A program made the translations under genes and the position numbers. Source: Dioctria linearis (taxonomy: Eukaryota; Arthropoda; Insecta; Diptera; Asilidae). Taken from it: a stretch of DNA of 64,000 bases. Positions within the stretch are counted from its first letter, which is position 1. Each line of letters starts with the position of its first letter. The DNA is taken from positions 207,202,787 to 207,266,786 of the forward strand of contig OZ005742.1 of the NCBI GenBank assembly GCA_963930735.1, in the 5' to 3' direction. This document shows positions 10,381-22,008 of the stretch, piece after piece. The notes beneath the pieces are model-generated. The model saw nothing but the letters and a program-made list of their open reading frames with translations, was not told where the DNA came from and did no database searches.

Positions 10381-11600
10381 AATTCAGTGATTCATTACCG
10401 CGCCTATCACTTAGCATAAGTAGTGTGTGAGGTGCTTTGTGCTCCGAGGTAGCAAGAAATACCTGAATATTGCGTTCCGCGTTAAACCGCGTCTTCTTTG
10501 TAAAAGCAATTTGTCGATTTGTATCAACGCACTGGCATAATCTTCTTTTCGATTTCAAGAATAGAGCTGTGGCCAAGCATAAATTTGTCTCACTGTTGCT
10601 TCGGATTTCCAGTTCATTTCAAATTGTTCTAGCTTTTGCTTTGGATTTCCAATTCATTTCCACAATTTTCCCAGTGTATTTAACAAGAAATCCTAAGGCA
10701 TAAATCTGTAAATGCCAACGGCAAATCAGCGGATACTCGACGCCTTGTAAATTAGTGGAAACCGACAGCAGTCTAATAATCGTTTTCCTACGTTACTTTC
10801 TGCCTAATTTGCGCTTCACTTCTTCCATTTTTCGGTGAAGTTTAAACAGACGAGCCTAAGAGTAAGTCTCGACGGCTAATTAGCAATTGCTTAATCACCC
10901 TACGTTCTGCCGGATTTTCTACTTACGTCTAAGAATTTTAAGGAGATATAAACACCAAAGCCTAAGAAGGGAACCTAATAAACCCCGACGGCAAATCGAC
11001 GATTTGTCCATTGGCTTAAGTTTATAAATGCCGACGGCAAGTCAATCCCCTTCGCTATAAACTGTGTATCCGCGAGTACCAGCAGAAAATTCACAATTGA
11101 TTTTTCATCCTATCTTCTGCCTAGTTTCTATCCACGCATATAAATTGAGATATCTAAACCGAAAGTCCTAAGGTAGAAACCCTATCAAACGCCGACGGCA
11201 AATCGCAGAATTTTCTATTAGTTAAACTTAGCAAATGTCGACGGCGAATCGATGAATTCCTATTTATTTGAGTCACCAAAGGCCGACAGTAAATTAAACC
11301 AATTTTGCTGTAAACTGTAGGTTAGTGAAAATCAACAGCTGATTAACACATTACGTTTCCATCTTATCTAGTGCCAATGTTACAATTTATTGTAGCAAAT
11401 TTTCCTCGAAATATAAGCCGAAAACTTCTCAAACGCCGACGGCAAATCGACGATTTTTCTGTTTGCGTGAGCTTATACATGAGTGCCCACAGCAAATCGA
11501 TGAATTATCTACACACTCCACACACTAAGTCCGTGAAGACAGGCGGCCTATTAGCGTTCGAGCCCGTGATTGGATTTCGCGGCGGAAGTAAACAAGTGTA
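10381..11600 (+). repeat. Degenerate ~210-240-bp tandem array with CGACGGCAAATCG motif (copy 1)
   Basis: Between about 10705 and 11500 the motif GCCGACGGCAAATCGA, or close variants, recurs near 10713, 10985, 11029, 11197, 11237, 11282, 11435 and 11485. Accompanying blocks repeat in register: TTCTGCC-type segments near 10800, 10905, 11115 and 11355, and AGATATA/AAACC.AAA.CCTAAG segments. This indicates an old tandem array of roughly four units of 210-240 bp. The whole segment is present in inverted orientation at 58690-59900. There is no coding evidence. Confidence 0.6.
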
Positions 11601-12180
11601 CATTTAAATGTAAAACACTCAGAAATCTCGCCTACTTCTTAGCTTATTATTAAGTTAACTTTGATTATGAGCGTGCAAAACAGTAAAACCACGGCAAAAC
11701 GGATGGTGTATGGCCTTGCCCACGTCTTACCCACGTTTTGAGAAAGATATTTCTGGCATGACCAGAATTCTGGTTTTAGTAGATATCCGAACCTCAAAAT
11801 GTGGTGTATGGCCTGCTTAAGTAATTGTCGCCAGGGGTGTAGTTTATCCTGCATCCAAGTGTGAGCCCGGTTCTAAGTTGAAATTTTTTTACAGATGGGA
11901 TGGAGGTGTGAGGCACAATAAACCATTAAACGATGACATTTCTTCTGTCAAAATTATGTGCGTGGTTGTCCACTTTTGTGAGAATGAATCGGGAATAAGT
12001 TTTGCTTGTTAATTTTGTGATAAATTTGAGTGTAAAATAACTTTCAAAATTTTTGATAATAAACAATATTTAATACTTAACATTTTTTTAAAAGCATTAG
12101 GACGGAAGTGTAATAATTTTCAGATTTAATGGATTTGTAATTCTGTTACGGACGTGATGGCTAGCAAAACTAGTTTGTTT
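11601..12180. other. Unassigned spacer
   Basis: AT-rich sequence between the duplicated block and the flank of element B. A short phrase near 11693 (ACGGATGGTGTATGG) is echoed near 11803 and near 58290, so part may be a degraded repeat. No gene is seen. Confidence 0.4.
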
Positions 12181-12419
12181 TATTGCTATATTATTAACAT
12201 TGAATTTTTTTTTCTAGTATGGCTTAAATTTAAAATTTGTTTGAATACGCTCTCGACGTTTCATATCAGGTAATTTATTTTTGCTTGCCAGCGTACTACT
12301 TACATTGAATATTCTTATAAATTTGAACAGGGAAAAAGGCGAAATTGGAGGACGTTAAACATCCGAATTGGATACCAACTCAGGAATACGTATATTAGAA
12401 TTTATTTTATGATATATAT

Positions 12420-12863
12420 TGTTACGTGCAATAGAAAGAGACAACTGGTGACATCTACTGGCAATGGAGAATAAACGACTTCAGGTTCAGAGAAATGATT
12501 ATAGGATCTACAGGGAAGTTCAGGAATAGAATGCTGAGAATGAATAGAACAGTCAAGAAGCTTCTGGAATAGAACACTCCAGAATAATCTGGAGAGTTTC
12601 TAGGGTATAAATATAACAGTTATCATCGCCAGAAAAGGAGTCTTGTCTTAGACGTTGCCGTATTAACAAGCGAAAGTAATAAAGAAGCGAAGGTGTTGTA
12701 ATTGGATTGCGATAATTGAAAGTACAGTATTAGCGATAATTAGAGTTGAGTTGATTAAATGAATGTTTGTGAATTTTATATAATTTGAGTGAAATAAAGA
12801 GCTTGTACATTAAATATCTAATATTGTGTTTCAAATAACGAACCAAAGACCACGCTCGCAACA
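12420..12863 (+). repeat. 5' LTR of element B (left)
   Basis: 444 bp starting TGTTACGTGCAATAG and ending CACGCTCGCAACA. Near-identical to 15282-15724 and to the inverted LTRs at 44802-45244 and 47939-48382. Confidence 0.9.
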
Positions 12864-12865
12864 AC

Positions 12866-12880
12866 TGGTGTCAGAAGTGA
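12866..12880 (+). promoter_or_regulatory. Primer binding site of element B
   Basis: TGGTGTCAGAAGTG lies two bases after the LTR. It resembles primer sites used by several insect gypsy elements (tRNA-Leu is my best guess for the primer). The same site lies at the right copy near 47923-47937. Confidence 0.6.
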
Positions 12881-13012
12881 AATAAATTTGAGATATAAAG
12901 TGGTGGCAATTGACTGAAAAATTAAAAGTGAGATTAATTTTGTGGAATTGTGTTAAATTTTAAAAGTTTTGGGAAAGAATTTATATTCAACTGTGAATGA
13001 ATTACTACAGTA

Positions 13013-14450
13013 ATGCGGCGCCAAGTGAAGGAGCTTCGAATACAGGATTTGAAAGTGGAGCTAGGGAACCGGTCATTACAAACGACAGGTACAAAGAAAG
13101 TTCTAGTCGAGCGACTTAGACAAGCTTTGATAGAGGAAGGAAAGAATCCTGAGACATTTGTTTTCGCAGAGACCTTGGAAGGAACCGAATTTGAAGAAGA
13201 GCCGGAGATGAAAATGGAACAGCTTTTGAGTACTTTAATGGAAGCCCGTTTTGATGAACAAAAGAATTCTCTCGAGGAACAAAAGAATTCTCTGGAATCC
13301 CGTTTAGATGGACAGAAGAAATCTATGCACGAACAAAAGAATGCTTTTGTTGAACAAAAGAATTTTCTGGAATCCCGGTTAGATGAGCAGAAGAAATCTA
13401 TGGAAACGCGCTTGGACGAACAAAACAGTTCTGTGGAGAATTGTCTAGAAACTCGTTTGGAGGATCAGAACAATTTTCTAAAAAGTTCTTTAGAAGAACA
13501 AAATTTGAAAATTTAAGGAATTGAGCAGGAATTTCAATAAAAGGTTTCGGAAGTTCAACAAAGAATCACGTAGCAACTGGAAAACGTTAAAGCAGACCTG
13601 GAAAGAATAAAGCATCGTCAGCCTCTAAACGTAGCAGCTGAAATATCCGGAGCAGGTAGAATGAAAGTTACAATATTTGATGGACTTCGAGGTTCTGCGT
13701 CAGAGCTCTTACAAACTGAACCGATTGAAAATCAACGTAATTACTCTTCATTAGTACAGGCGATAGAATTACGTTACGGAGATGAGCACATGCAGCAAGT
13801 ATATCGCCTACAGTTGCGCAACAGGATTCAAAACATGGCGAATCACTACAACAACTGCAGGCTGATGAAGAAAGATTAGCGCAATTTTCATACTCCAGCG
13901 TGAATGCGGATTTTCTCAACGAAGTGGCGACGGAGGCATTTGTGAACGCTATTGCAGATCAAAGTTTACAAAAAGCGTTAAGGCTAGCAGTAAGGAAATC
14001 AACAGCAGAAGCACTAGCCTATGCATTAGTGTATGAATCCGCCAGACAAGCTTCGCGGAGTGCAGTACGAATGAGAGACATTTCGGTGGACGAATGTACT
14101 TGTAATAGAATGCAGTCATCCCAGAGCTCACTTTTTCGTGGTATCTTTCGATGCTGGAATTGTAATAGACCAGGACATCTACAAAGAGACTGCAGAAAAC
14201 GCCGACGAGTAGAATCTCTAGATGAAGGGAGGACAGTGGAATTGCAAAAATATCGAGCTGAGTAGCAGACTTGCAATAGATTACAGTTATCACTGAGCAC
14301 CCGTTCACGTAGTGTTCTTCGATGTTGGGATTGTAATAAACTGGGACACCTTCAAAGCGACTGCAGGAAACGCCGTCGAAAGGAATCAACAGAAAAGAAA
14401 GGGAGAGAAGAATGTCCAAGTTGGCGAGCCAGAGAGCAACCTATTCTTAG
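13013..14450 (+). pseudogene. Element B gag (left copy, broken)
   Basis: Gag packages the element RNA. The N-terminal 35 residues look like a SAP domain (ELRIQDLK.ELGNRSL..TGTKK.LVERL). A coiled-coil stretch of repeated 7- and 11-residue units rich in DEQKNSL follows, then a capsid-like region (about 13660-14050) and two CCHC knuckles, CWNCNRPGHLQRDC near 14150 and CWDCNKLGHLQSDC near 14325. Stops at about 13515 and 13535-13570, an internal deletion near 13680 and further frame changes break the frame. The right copy at 45936-47789 is open throughout and is the better reference. Confidence 0.8.
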
Positions 14451-14629
14451 GGAGACTAGAATCCAACCATATGGCTTTGAGAGCCAACACAGGAAAGGGC
14501 GTATCCATGGAAATGCAGAAGCGTTGGTACAACGTCAATGGGAACCTGAATGAGCATTACGGCTGGGAGAAAGGAAATGCGAAAACAGCTACTATAAAGT
14601 TGGGAGCTGTGGAGCCATCAACAGGTAGG

Positions 14630-15269
14630 GAAAGCTTGGAAACCAGACATAGAAAATCCAAAATGGAAAGAATTTCGAGGATGAGTGAAAAGCTGAAAAG
14701 CTACTGGGCTCAATGGAATTCACTTCATGTTGAATGCAGTATATTAAGACACAAGTGGGAAGCGCCTAACGGCAAATCGTTCCGAATGCAAATAGTCGTG
14801 CCGGCATCAAAGGTCAACGATGTTCTAGGTAAAATGCATCGTGGAGCATCTGGAGAACATTTGGGAGTGAATAAAATATTTTCTAAAATACGAGAAAAGT
14901 TTTATTGGCTATATATGCGGGATGATGTAGAGAAGTGGTGTCGGAGATGCACTGTGTGTGCTTCTTACAAAGGGCCGCCACGTAGCAGCAGAAAGGAAAT
15001 GTATAAGTGTAATGTCAGAGCCCCATTGAAACGAAGAGCTGATGTGCAAGGGGCCACGGGGGCGAAATTAGCAGTAAGTACCCATCGCATGAGGACCCGC
15101 AACAACAGTGGGAGGGGCCGTATTCAGTAGTAACTAGAATAAATGACGTAGTATACAGGATTCAACGTGGTACAGGAGGCAAACGAGAAATCGTCCATCT
15201 GGATCGCTTGTGTCAATACTACGAGCATCAAGACCGTGGACCACCTGTTGTTCGGGACGAACAAGTTTA
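14630..15269 (+). pseudogene. Element B integrase ends (zinc finger joined to C-terminal domain)
   Basis: After gag the frame enters a segment that normally lies between RNase H and integrase (KSYWAQWNSL), then the HHCC finger HRGASGEHLGVNKI...WCRRCTVC. Just after the RSSRKEMYK segment the sequence jumps to the region preceding the integrase C-terminus (STHRMRTR). A GPY/F-like tail ends at a stop at 15267-15269 in another frame. The catalytic core with the D, D and E residues is missing. The same joint is seen in the right copy. Confidence 0.75.
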
Positions 15270-15281
15270 AGAAGGGGGCAG
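15269..15281 (+). promoter_or_regulatory. Polypurine tract of element B (left)
   Basis: AGAAGGGGGCAG immediately precedes the 3' LTR. This is the expected plus-strand primer for LTR retroelements. Family E has nearly the same tract. Confidence 0.75.
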
Positions 15282-15724
15282 TGTTACGTGCAATAGAAAG
15301 AGACAACTAGTGACATCAACTGGCAATGGAGAATAAACGACTTCAGGTTCGGAGAAATGATTATGGAATCTACAGGAAGGTTCCGGAATAGAATGCTGGG
15401 AATGAATAGAACAGTCAAGAAGCTTCTGGAATAGAACACTGCAGAATAATCTGGAGAGCTTCTAGGGTATAAATATAACAGTTGGCACAGCCAGAAAAGG
15501 AGCAGGTCTTAGACGTTGGAGTGTTAACAAGCGAAAGTAATAAAGAAGCGAAGGTGTTGTAATTGGATTGCGATAATTGAAAGTACAGTATTAGCGATAA
15601 TTAGAGTTGAGATTATTAAATGAATGTTTGTCAATTTTATATGATTAGAGTGAAATAAAGAACTTGTACATTAAATATCTAATATTGTGTTTTAAAAAAC
15701 GAACCAAAGACCACGCTCGCAACA
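15282..15724 (+). repeat. 3' LTR of element B (left)
   Basis: 443 bp starting TGTTACGTGC and ending CTCGCAACA. It differs from the 5' LTR at several positions scattered along its length. Confidence 0.9.
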
Positions 15725-15908
15725 GTATAATCACTAATTTGATTATAATAAAAATATAATTAGATTTGAGTGTTTTCTTTACTCCCTTTACTTCAGTATG
15801 TTTTAAAATTCGTGATAGGTTTCATTTATTATAAAGGAAATTTATGAGAGCCCATCGTACTTAACCAGTTCATATATTTATTTGCACTCTTATCATATAA
15901 TTTATTAA

Positions 15909-16420
15909 TCACATGTTCCAGTCGAGTGTTATCACAATGCTTAAATACAACAATGTATATAACGAAAACATAAAATTCATTAAAAAAATAAAAACTTGGT
16001 AATAATAAGAATGTTGTTGTACCAAAAAATAAATTCCACTTCTACATTCAATACGGCAGTCTCGCCTTTTAAAATAATTTTTAAAATTATTATCTGCTAA
16101 ATTATATGGACAATTGATCTCTAAGACTATCTTTCCACAACACTCACAGCTAGCCATGCCATCAGGAGACGCACCAATGTATGGATACTCTTTTAAGAGC
16201 AATAATAATTAGCGACATCAAAGTATCTGAAAAAATGTATGATTTAAATCAGTTATTTATTAATTAAAAACAAAAGGAATACAATCCATCAACTTTTTTC
16301 TATTAAAATAGCAATTAAAGAAACCCTGAGTATTGAATTATTATAAAAATATCAACAACATTACTATTAATTATAATTTCTTACCCAACATTTGAAGGCA
16401 TATCATCTTTACACCGTTTT
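15909..16420 (-). pseudogene. YqaJ-type exonuclease fragment (left copy)
   Basis: The minus strand reads KEYPYIGASPDGMASCECCGKIVLEINCPYNL, which resembles the core of the YqaJ/lambda-type exonuclease domain with its SPDG and E-x-K motifs. Here the E-x-K position reads E-x-N (EINCP), so the metal-binding Lys is lost. A stop lies just upstream of the block. Further upstream (16300-16420) a short reading segment, DDMPSNVG, ends at a GTAAGA donor-like site, and TTTCAG-like acceptor sequence precedes the next block, so this may come from a spliced gene. Such domains occur in viruses and in insect mobile elements. Confidence 0.6.
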
Positions 16421-16569
16421 GTTTCCTATTTATGTGGATCAAAGCCGTCGGAAAAATCATTAATTTTTCCTCTCTACCCATTACTAACATCACAATTCAT
16501 CCTGCAATATATAATATTAATATTATTTATTTATTTAGTAGGAAATTTTTCACAAAATTGCTCACACTT

Positions 16570-16726
16570 AAATATTTCACCGGCAGCTTGTGGATAACCA
16601 GAACACATAGTTGTCATTTTGAAGTTTAACGCTTTATAGCATAGAAGACTCGATACGGCGACGCGCCGTGTAGTAAAGTGCTCCCTCGCTACCGCTCGGC
16701 CGGATCAATTTTCTACTTGGAAAATC
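16570..16726 (+). repeat. 5' LTR end of gypsy C (left), extent uncertain
   Basis: The segment ending CTACTTGGAAAATCGT has an inverted equivalent at 43778-43930, which there ends GTTACA and is followed by a primer-like site. It is therefore read as the end of the C LTR. The LTR start could be TGTGGATAACC near 16590, but without a 3' LTR this is not secure. Confidence 0.4.
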
Positions 16727-16730
16727 GTGT

Positions 16731-17433
16731 TGTTGTATAATCGTTTCATCATTTATCAATGATTAATATCAAAACGTTTTCCTAAAACTTCTTAATGTTA
16801 CATATTAACCCATATGTAAATAAAATAAAAGCATTTTACGTGCATTGATCAATGCCCGGTCAGCATAAATAAAGAATGACCTAATGGCTGATCAGAATTT
16901 ATTGCAGAGTGCCTTACCTTCGTAATAATGACCTACTTCGCAGGTAAACAAAGCGAAGTAGGAAATAAAAATCTTGTTTGGAAACATCAAAAAATTCTGG
17001 CACAGAAATTACGCGTAACCGATTCTGCATTTTTTTTTAAATAAACTAATTAATATCGAGTGCAGTAGAATAAGTTCAGTTTCAGTTTTAGTTTTGAGTC
17101 TTGATAGCGAGGAGAGTTAAAGAGTTAGTTTTTAGTATTAGAGTGAGCCGGTAAGAGCAAAGATTAAAATTTAAGTGAAAATGTTCCGATTTAAGAAAGT
17201 ATATAACGTATAGTTGAAAAAGAAAAATTTAGTTCCGTATAATTGGAATAACAAAAGTTGAATTGTGTGAATTGATGTACAATATCTGTATGTGCGAGTT
17301 ACAAAAATAAAAAGAAATAATAAAGTTTAATTATGTGAATTGGAGACTGTTTAAGTTGTTAAATTTGTTTGTGAATCGTTATATAAAGCCCCACATCCCC
17401 TTTTCTCGCGGTGTATAAAAATCAAACACCACA
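16731..17433 (+). repeat. 5' LTR of element G
   Basis: 703 bp from TGTTGTATAATCG to CAAACACCACA. It shares a large part with 22009-22706. Confidence 0.92.
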
Positions 17434-17435
17434 TT

Positions 17436-17453
17436 TGGCGCAGCCGGTAGGAT
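17436..17453 (+). promoter_or_regulatory. Primer binding site of element G
   Basis: TGGCGCAGCCGGTAGGAT follows the LTR by two bases. It closely resembles the TGGCGCAGTCGGTAGG site of errantiviruses of the 17.6/297 group, thought to use tRNA-Ser. Confidence 0.75.
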
Positions 17454-18245
17454 TTGGAATAATTAGATAGCGTTGAAATAGACTTTAAATTATAATCGTC
17501 TACTATACTTTAACTGATATTAAAGGCGATATATTCGAATCCAAACCTACTTGAAAGCGAGAACGAGGCTATCTACGATTTACAAAAGATAAAACCAATG
17601 TAAACAAGAATTAGAGCAGCAAGCATCTAATTAAAATAGAACAAAAACAAAAAAGTGAGGAAGAGACGAAACCTGCCAGGAAATAACCGCCTATAAACGT
17701 ACAGCGATTGAGGAAGACTTAAAAACTGCTAAGAAACATAACAGCAGCCAACCTAAATACAAGGTTTGAGGAAGAAGTGAACTTGCCAGGAAATAGAGCC
17801 GCCAGCAACCTTTCAAAATAGAAGGATTAAGAAAGAAGTGAGTTTAGGAATAAAGCAGCCTACAGCATACAAAAACACAGTAAGCACATTATATAGTTAC
17901 CTTCTCTTTATTTTTATTTTTATTATATAATATATAATTCTATAACAGTGTTAAGATGCGTTAAATTTTCCGAATTTCATTTTACCAAAAGAATTTTCGT
18001 TTATGTAAGTAATTGTAATTAATTTTTTGTGATGTTACGGAATCAGTGATTTTTTTTTTACCCCAATATAGAGTTTCTGAGTTTTATTCTATAGTTACCT
18101 AAAAATTAAAAGTTTCATTTTCTGAAGATAGCTTTGTCGACTGTGTATGAATAAAATGCTATAGTTCCTTTAACTAAATTTTGAGCTTCTAGATGCAATT
18201 TCATGAGTGAAATTATAAAACTCTTTTATTTTTTCGGTATAGCGC
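17454..18245 (+). other. Leader of element G
   Basis: About 790 bp of AT-rich untranslated sequence. It contains imperfectly repeated purine-rich phrases of the type AGGAAGAAGTGA/CTTGCCAGGAAATA between 17640 and 17860. These could matter for packaging, but that is inference. Confidence 0.5.
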
Positions 18246-19791
18246 ATGTCTAAATTAGAAGGCGCAGATGCCCCTAGACCCAAAAATAGGGAAGTAGGTT
18301 TTCTGCTAGGTGATATTGAACCCCTTGGAGAAACAGTACTGCGATCAGGTCATAGAATAGCGAAACCTCCTACTCCCACTACGAGTTCTTCCGAAACCTT
18401 CATAAATTCAGTCCATTCAACCACGGATACGGATCTACTCTTTAAAACCGCTGAAGAAACGGACAACCAGATTAGGGCATTCTGTGAAAAAATTGCGAAA
18501 GGAACCACCTTAGTTAAGCAGTTGGTTCAGAAAAATCAAGATCTTTTCACTGACTTAGAACACTTTCAAGTAACTTCTCCACCTTCCGAAATAACACAAA
18601 CTCCAACTCTTTCTGGAACAATGTCTAACCCCAATAACAGCACTAGTCTTAGCAAGACTTTTCACTGCGAACCAACGTCCACCATAATAGATACCATAAA
18701 CAAAATAGTGCCAACATTTTCCGGTGAGCCATCTTCAACAGCAGAATCCGATTTACATGTGTTTTTGAATATTTCACAGGCGTGTTGCAATTCTTTGAAT
18801 GAAGAGGAGAAGGCAATTTTCTTATCTTTTCTCCCCAAACTAAATGAATTCCTTGCGCAGAATTCCTTATGAGATTTGCAAGAATACCATTTTTAAAACA
18901 TGGGAGGAATTGCAGGAGACCTTAACGGCCTATTACTTTCCCTGTAAAAATTTAGCAGATCTCACCCATGACATGCAAAGCTGTAGACAACTCAATGGAG
19001 AAACGGTGAGACAATTTGGTCAACGAGTAAAACAACGTCTAGAGGAATGCGAGCTGAGCTTGAGACAAAAATGCAAAACAGATCCAGAACCAATGATAAA
19101 AGAATATCAAAATATGGCCACACAAGTTTTTAGGAGAGGACTTTTAAGTATGACACTCAAGCAATATGCCTGCATGTCAGATAGTTCAAAATTTACAGAT
19201 TTAATAAAAAAGGTTTGCTTTATGGAAGACACGGAAAATCAAATTTACGGTGGTGTAAACTCCAATAACTTCTCTTTTGGAGGTGTAAGCTCCAATAACT
19301 TCCCTTTTAGTGGTGTAAATAACCTCCCTGGCCAAAGTGAAATAAATAGGAATGGGCTAAATAGCCGTAGACCTTTTTCACACTTTTCAGAACGTCCAAG
19401 TGTACTCATATATCCACAAAATTACCAATACCAAGAACAAAATCACCCGCCCCGAACACGATATGAAAGTTTCCAGTATCCTAGATGTACCGCATATGGT
19501 GCTCTTACCTGCTTTAAGTGTGGACAACCAAATCATTTGAGTAGAGACTGCAGAGCCTCCGATAACTCGATCTATTGTCAAAGGTGTAAGACTTCGGGTC
19601 ACGATGCACGAAGCTGTAGGCGAGTAAATGATCGACCCTCGGAAGTAAGACAGGTAATGGTCACTTGCGATTTCTGCGAAAGGCGTGGCCCTACAGTATT
19701 TAATTGTGCTACGAAAAGACGATGGGAAGAAAAACAAGAAAACTCGGCAAACTTGACGGCGCCGATCGGATCGCACCCCGATCGGCAGTAA
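18246..19791 (+). pseudogene. Element G gag, one frameshift
   Basis: Starts at ATG 18246. The first frame (to 18872) covers the N-terminal and first capsid part. The second frame, from about 18844, continues with TWEELQETL, a segment typical of errantivirus capsids, and carries zinc knuckles: CFKCGQPNHLSRDC and CQRCKTSGHDARSC, followed by a third Cys-rich group (CDFCERRGPTVFNC). The frames overlap near 18850, so one frameshift separates them. A short repeated unit with NSNNFSFGGV-like sequence lies at 19255-19320. The end of this frame overlaps the open frame of env, which marks the point where pol has been lost. Confidence 0.8.
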
Positions 19792-21745
19792 CTTTCTTCG
19801 ACATAAAACTACTGGAGCCGGAAAGGGAAGTCTTGATGGAACCAATAGGAACTGCAGTATTTTACCACACGACGTGGACGGTGGTCACTCGCATGAAAAT
19901 GCCCAATTGGACAACAACCATTGATTTTCTGAGGTACTGCGATGACAACCTATTAAACTTGTTCAGTTTCAAAGGTAAAAATAAAGAGGGTAGGTGCAAT
20001 TTCTGGGATAGTTTATTTAAAAGAAATATAATAGACGTCCAGGAAGAAATATCTGAATTGACCTCTTTCTTAGCGCGACATCGCGAAAAACGAGGGTTAT
20101 TGGATATTGGTGGGAAAGTGAGCAAGTTTTTGTTTGGTACAATGGATAATGACGACGCCAACAATATCTACAGTTGCCTCGATGCGTTAGAAAACCAAGA
20201 AGATCAATCCATTCATCTTCTGGAAAAACAACTCACTTTAATGAAGTCAAATTTTGAATCGCTATCGTCGCCAATTCTAGACTTGACAAAAAATCAGGAC
20301 CATTTAATACAGGTGGTCGATAGTTTTCTTCTAGAAGTTAATGGCACTATGAGCAAGTTTGACGTGGAAATTCATAGAAATAGAATACAAGCTGAACTGA
20401 ACGAGATTATTCTGACAATGTTATCTCAGTTACCGCATGTACAAAACACTCTTTCGAAAATTTTCACAATTATATATGCCTTGCTACAACACCGATTACA
20501 CCCACTTCTTTTAGGTTCAGAGAACTTGGAAAATTTATATAAAAACATAACCCTGTATTCCCAGATTAACCATTTACTTCGAGATACTTCCATTATTAAT
20601 GCGGTGATATCGGTACAAAGACTCTACCTGCCCGATCATATACTTATTAAAATTGTTATACCCGTAGGTACCTCGCCAGATTTTTACATCAGCAAAATTC
20701 ACCCCCTTCCGTTCCAAAGAACCGATGGAGTCTACGCTTTGTTAGATATTGACGCTGATTATCTTTTCAAAAATAATATTACTCAGCAGACCGTTGTTAT
20801 GTTTCAAAGTGAGCTCAATACTTTATGTCGTCTTCTATCTACATATCGAGAAACTGAACTCTATCTCTGCAGACAGAGTAAGCCCCATTCTATTGACCAC
20901 CAATTACAGGAATCATGTGTTAACAGCCTTTATAAAAGCCAAAATGAAAATGTCCTCACATGTCCAGTAAAATTATTACCTCAGCCTCCTAATGTTGTGA
21001 CGGAATTAACCGCCCCCAACCACTGGCTGTTTGTATTCCACGAAGACAAAATTCTACAAGCTCAATGTCCAAACAGAGTTTTCCAAAAGACTCTCTCCGG
21101 GCCTGGCATCTTACATCTTAATGCATCTTGCAAATTTACCCTAGGACACTGGGAGCTCCCCACAAGAGGTAACTCAATTAATGTACTAAATACGTACGTG
21201 AATGCAAACCTTCCCTTCCCAATTTAAATTTCGAGGACTCCTCACTCAAGCTATCTATCTTTAACGCAACCAAACTAAGAAATCTAACCATAACCTCATC
21301 ACATCCCAACTTTCAAGAAGTACTTAAAAAAGCTGCTCTAAATTTCAAAGAATTAGACAATGAAATAAGGCATGCAAAACACGAAAAGGTACAGTCTGCT
21401 CATAAAATGTTTACATATACTAACACCGGGCTTCTCTCGTTAGTAACTGCCTTTCTAATAGTCGTAGGAATTTATTTATATTGGAAAGGAAAAGCATCCT
21501 CAAAAATATCAAAATCACGTTCTACGATAAATATATCCTCTCCAATAATAACAGCATCGACCCTCACTGCTATCCCACACGAGGTTGCCACAATTTCTTC
21601 AATGGAAATACCCAGAACGCATCCAACAACGGAAAAAGTTTATGAATTGCCTGTAGAACTTGCACCAGCACCAACACCACGAACTTTTAAAAACAAAAAT
21701 CGGAAATCGTTCCGCATTCCCTCACACACAGTCTCAAATTATTAG
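19760..21745 (+). pseudogene. Element G envelope (F-like), frameshifted near its C-terminus
   Basis: Env of errantiviruses is a membrane glycoprotein related to baculovirus F proteins. The open frame 19704-21227 contains a furin-type site REKR at about 20090, followed by the conserved G-rich segment ending in LFGT, heptad-rich helices and several Cys residues in the ectodomain. The C-terminal part, with a membrane segment (LLSLVTAFLIVVGIYLYW, about 21416-21470) and a polar tail, lies in another frame from about 21225 to 21745. One frameshift therefore separates ectodomain and anchor. No pol precedes it. A clear signal peptide is not visible at the junction. Confidence 0.82.
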
Positions 21746-21993
21746 ATTACACTATCATAAAAAAATAAATAATTAAAAAGAATCTCTATAGGAACTAGAT
21801 TTAGTATTTAAAAATGTTGTAACACATTTGTGGATATGTATTTGTTAATAACTCAGATGATCAAGCTACTCGTAAACTTCTGTGCCAGCAGCATTACATT
21901 TTTTTCTTTTTTTTTCCTATGTTCCATTGCTTCTAGTTTAGTTCCTCCTCTCGACGAAAAATGATACTAATCTTTAGTACCATTTTTCATTTA

Positions 21994-22008
21994 CATGGGG
22001 GGAAGGAA
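21994..22008 (+). promoter_or_regulatory. Polypurine tract of element G
   Basis: ATGGGGGGAAGGAA directly precedes the 3' LTR. Confidence 0.85.

Larger units (their letters stand above)
12420..15724 (+). mobile_element. Element B, left copy: pol-deleted gypsy derivative with gag
   Basis: A 3.3-kb LTR element with 5' LTR 12420-12863, primer site, gag, the integrase zinc finger joined to the integrase C-terminus, a purine tract and 3' LTR 15282-15724. Protease, RT, RNase H and the integrase catalytic core are absent, in the same places as in the right copy (44802-48382). The flanks ATAT (12416-12419) and GTAT (15725-15728) could be an imperfect 4-bp target duplication. Gag in this copy has stops and frameshifts. 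The structure suits a non-autonomous element that relied on proteins from a relative. Confidence 0.85.

Noticed and set aside
10705..11500. Regularly recurring GC-rich motif resembling a CRISPR array
   Set aside because: Units are degenerate and of uneven length, spacers are themselves related to each other, there are no cas genes and the setting is eukaryotic.
15716..15730. Perfect target duplication around element B
   Set aside because: Flanks read ATAT and GTAT; at best imperfect, so it is not claimed as certain.
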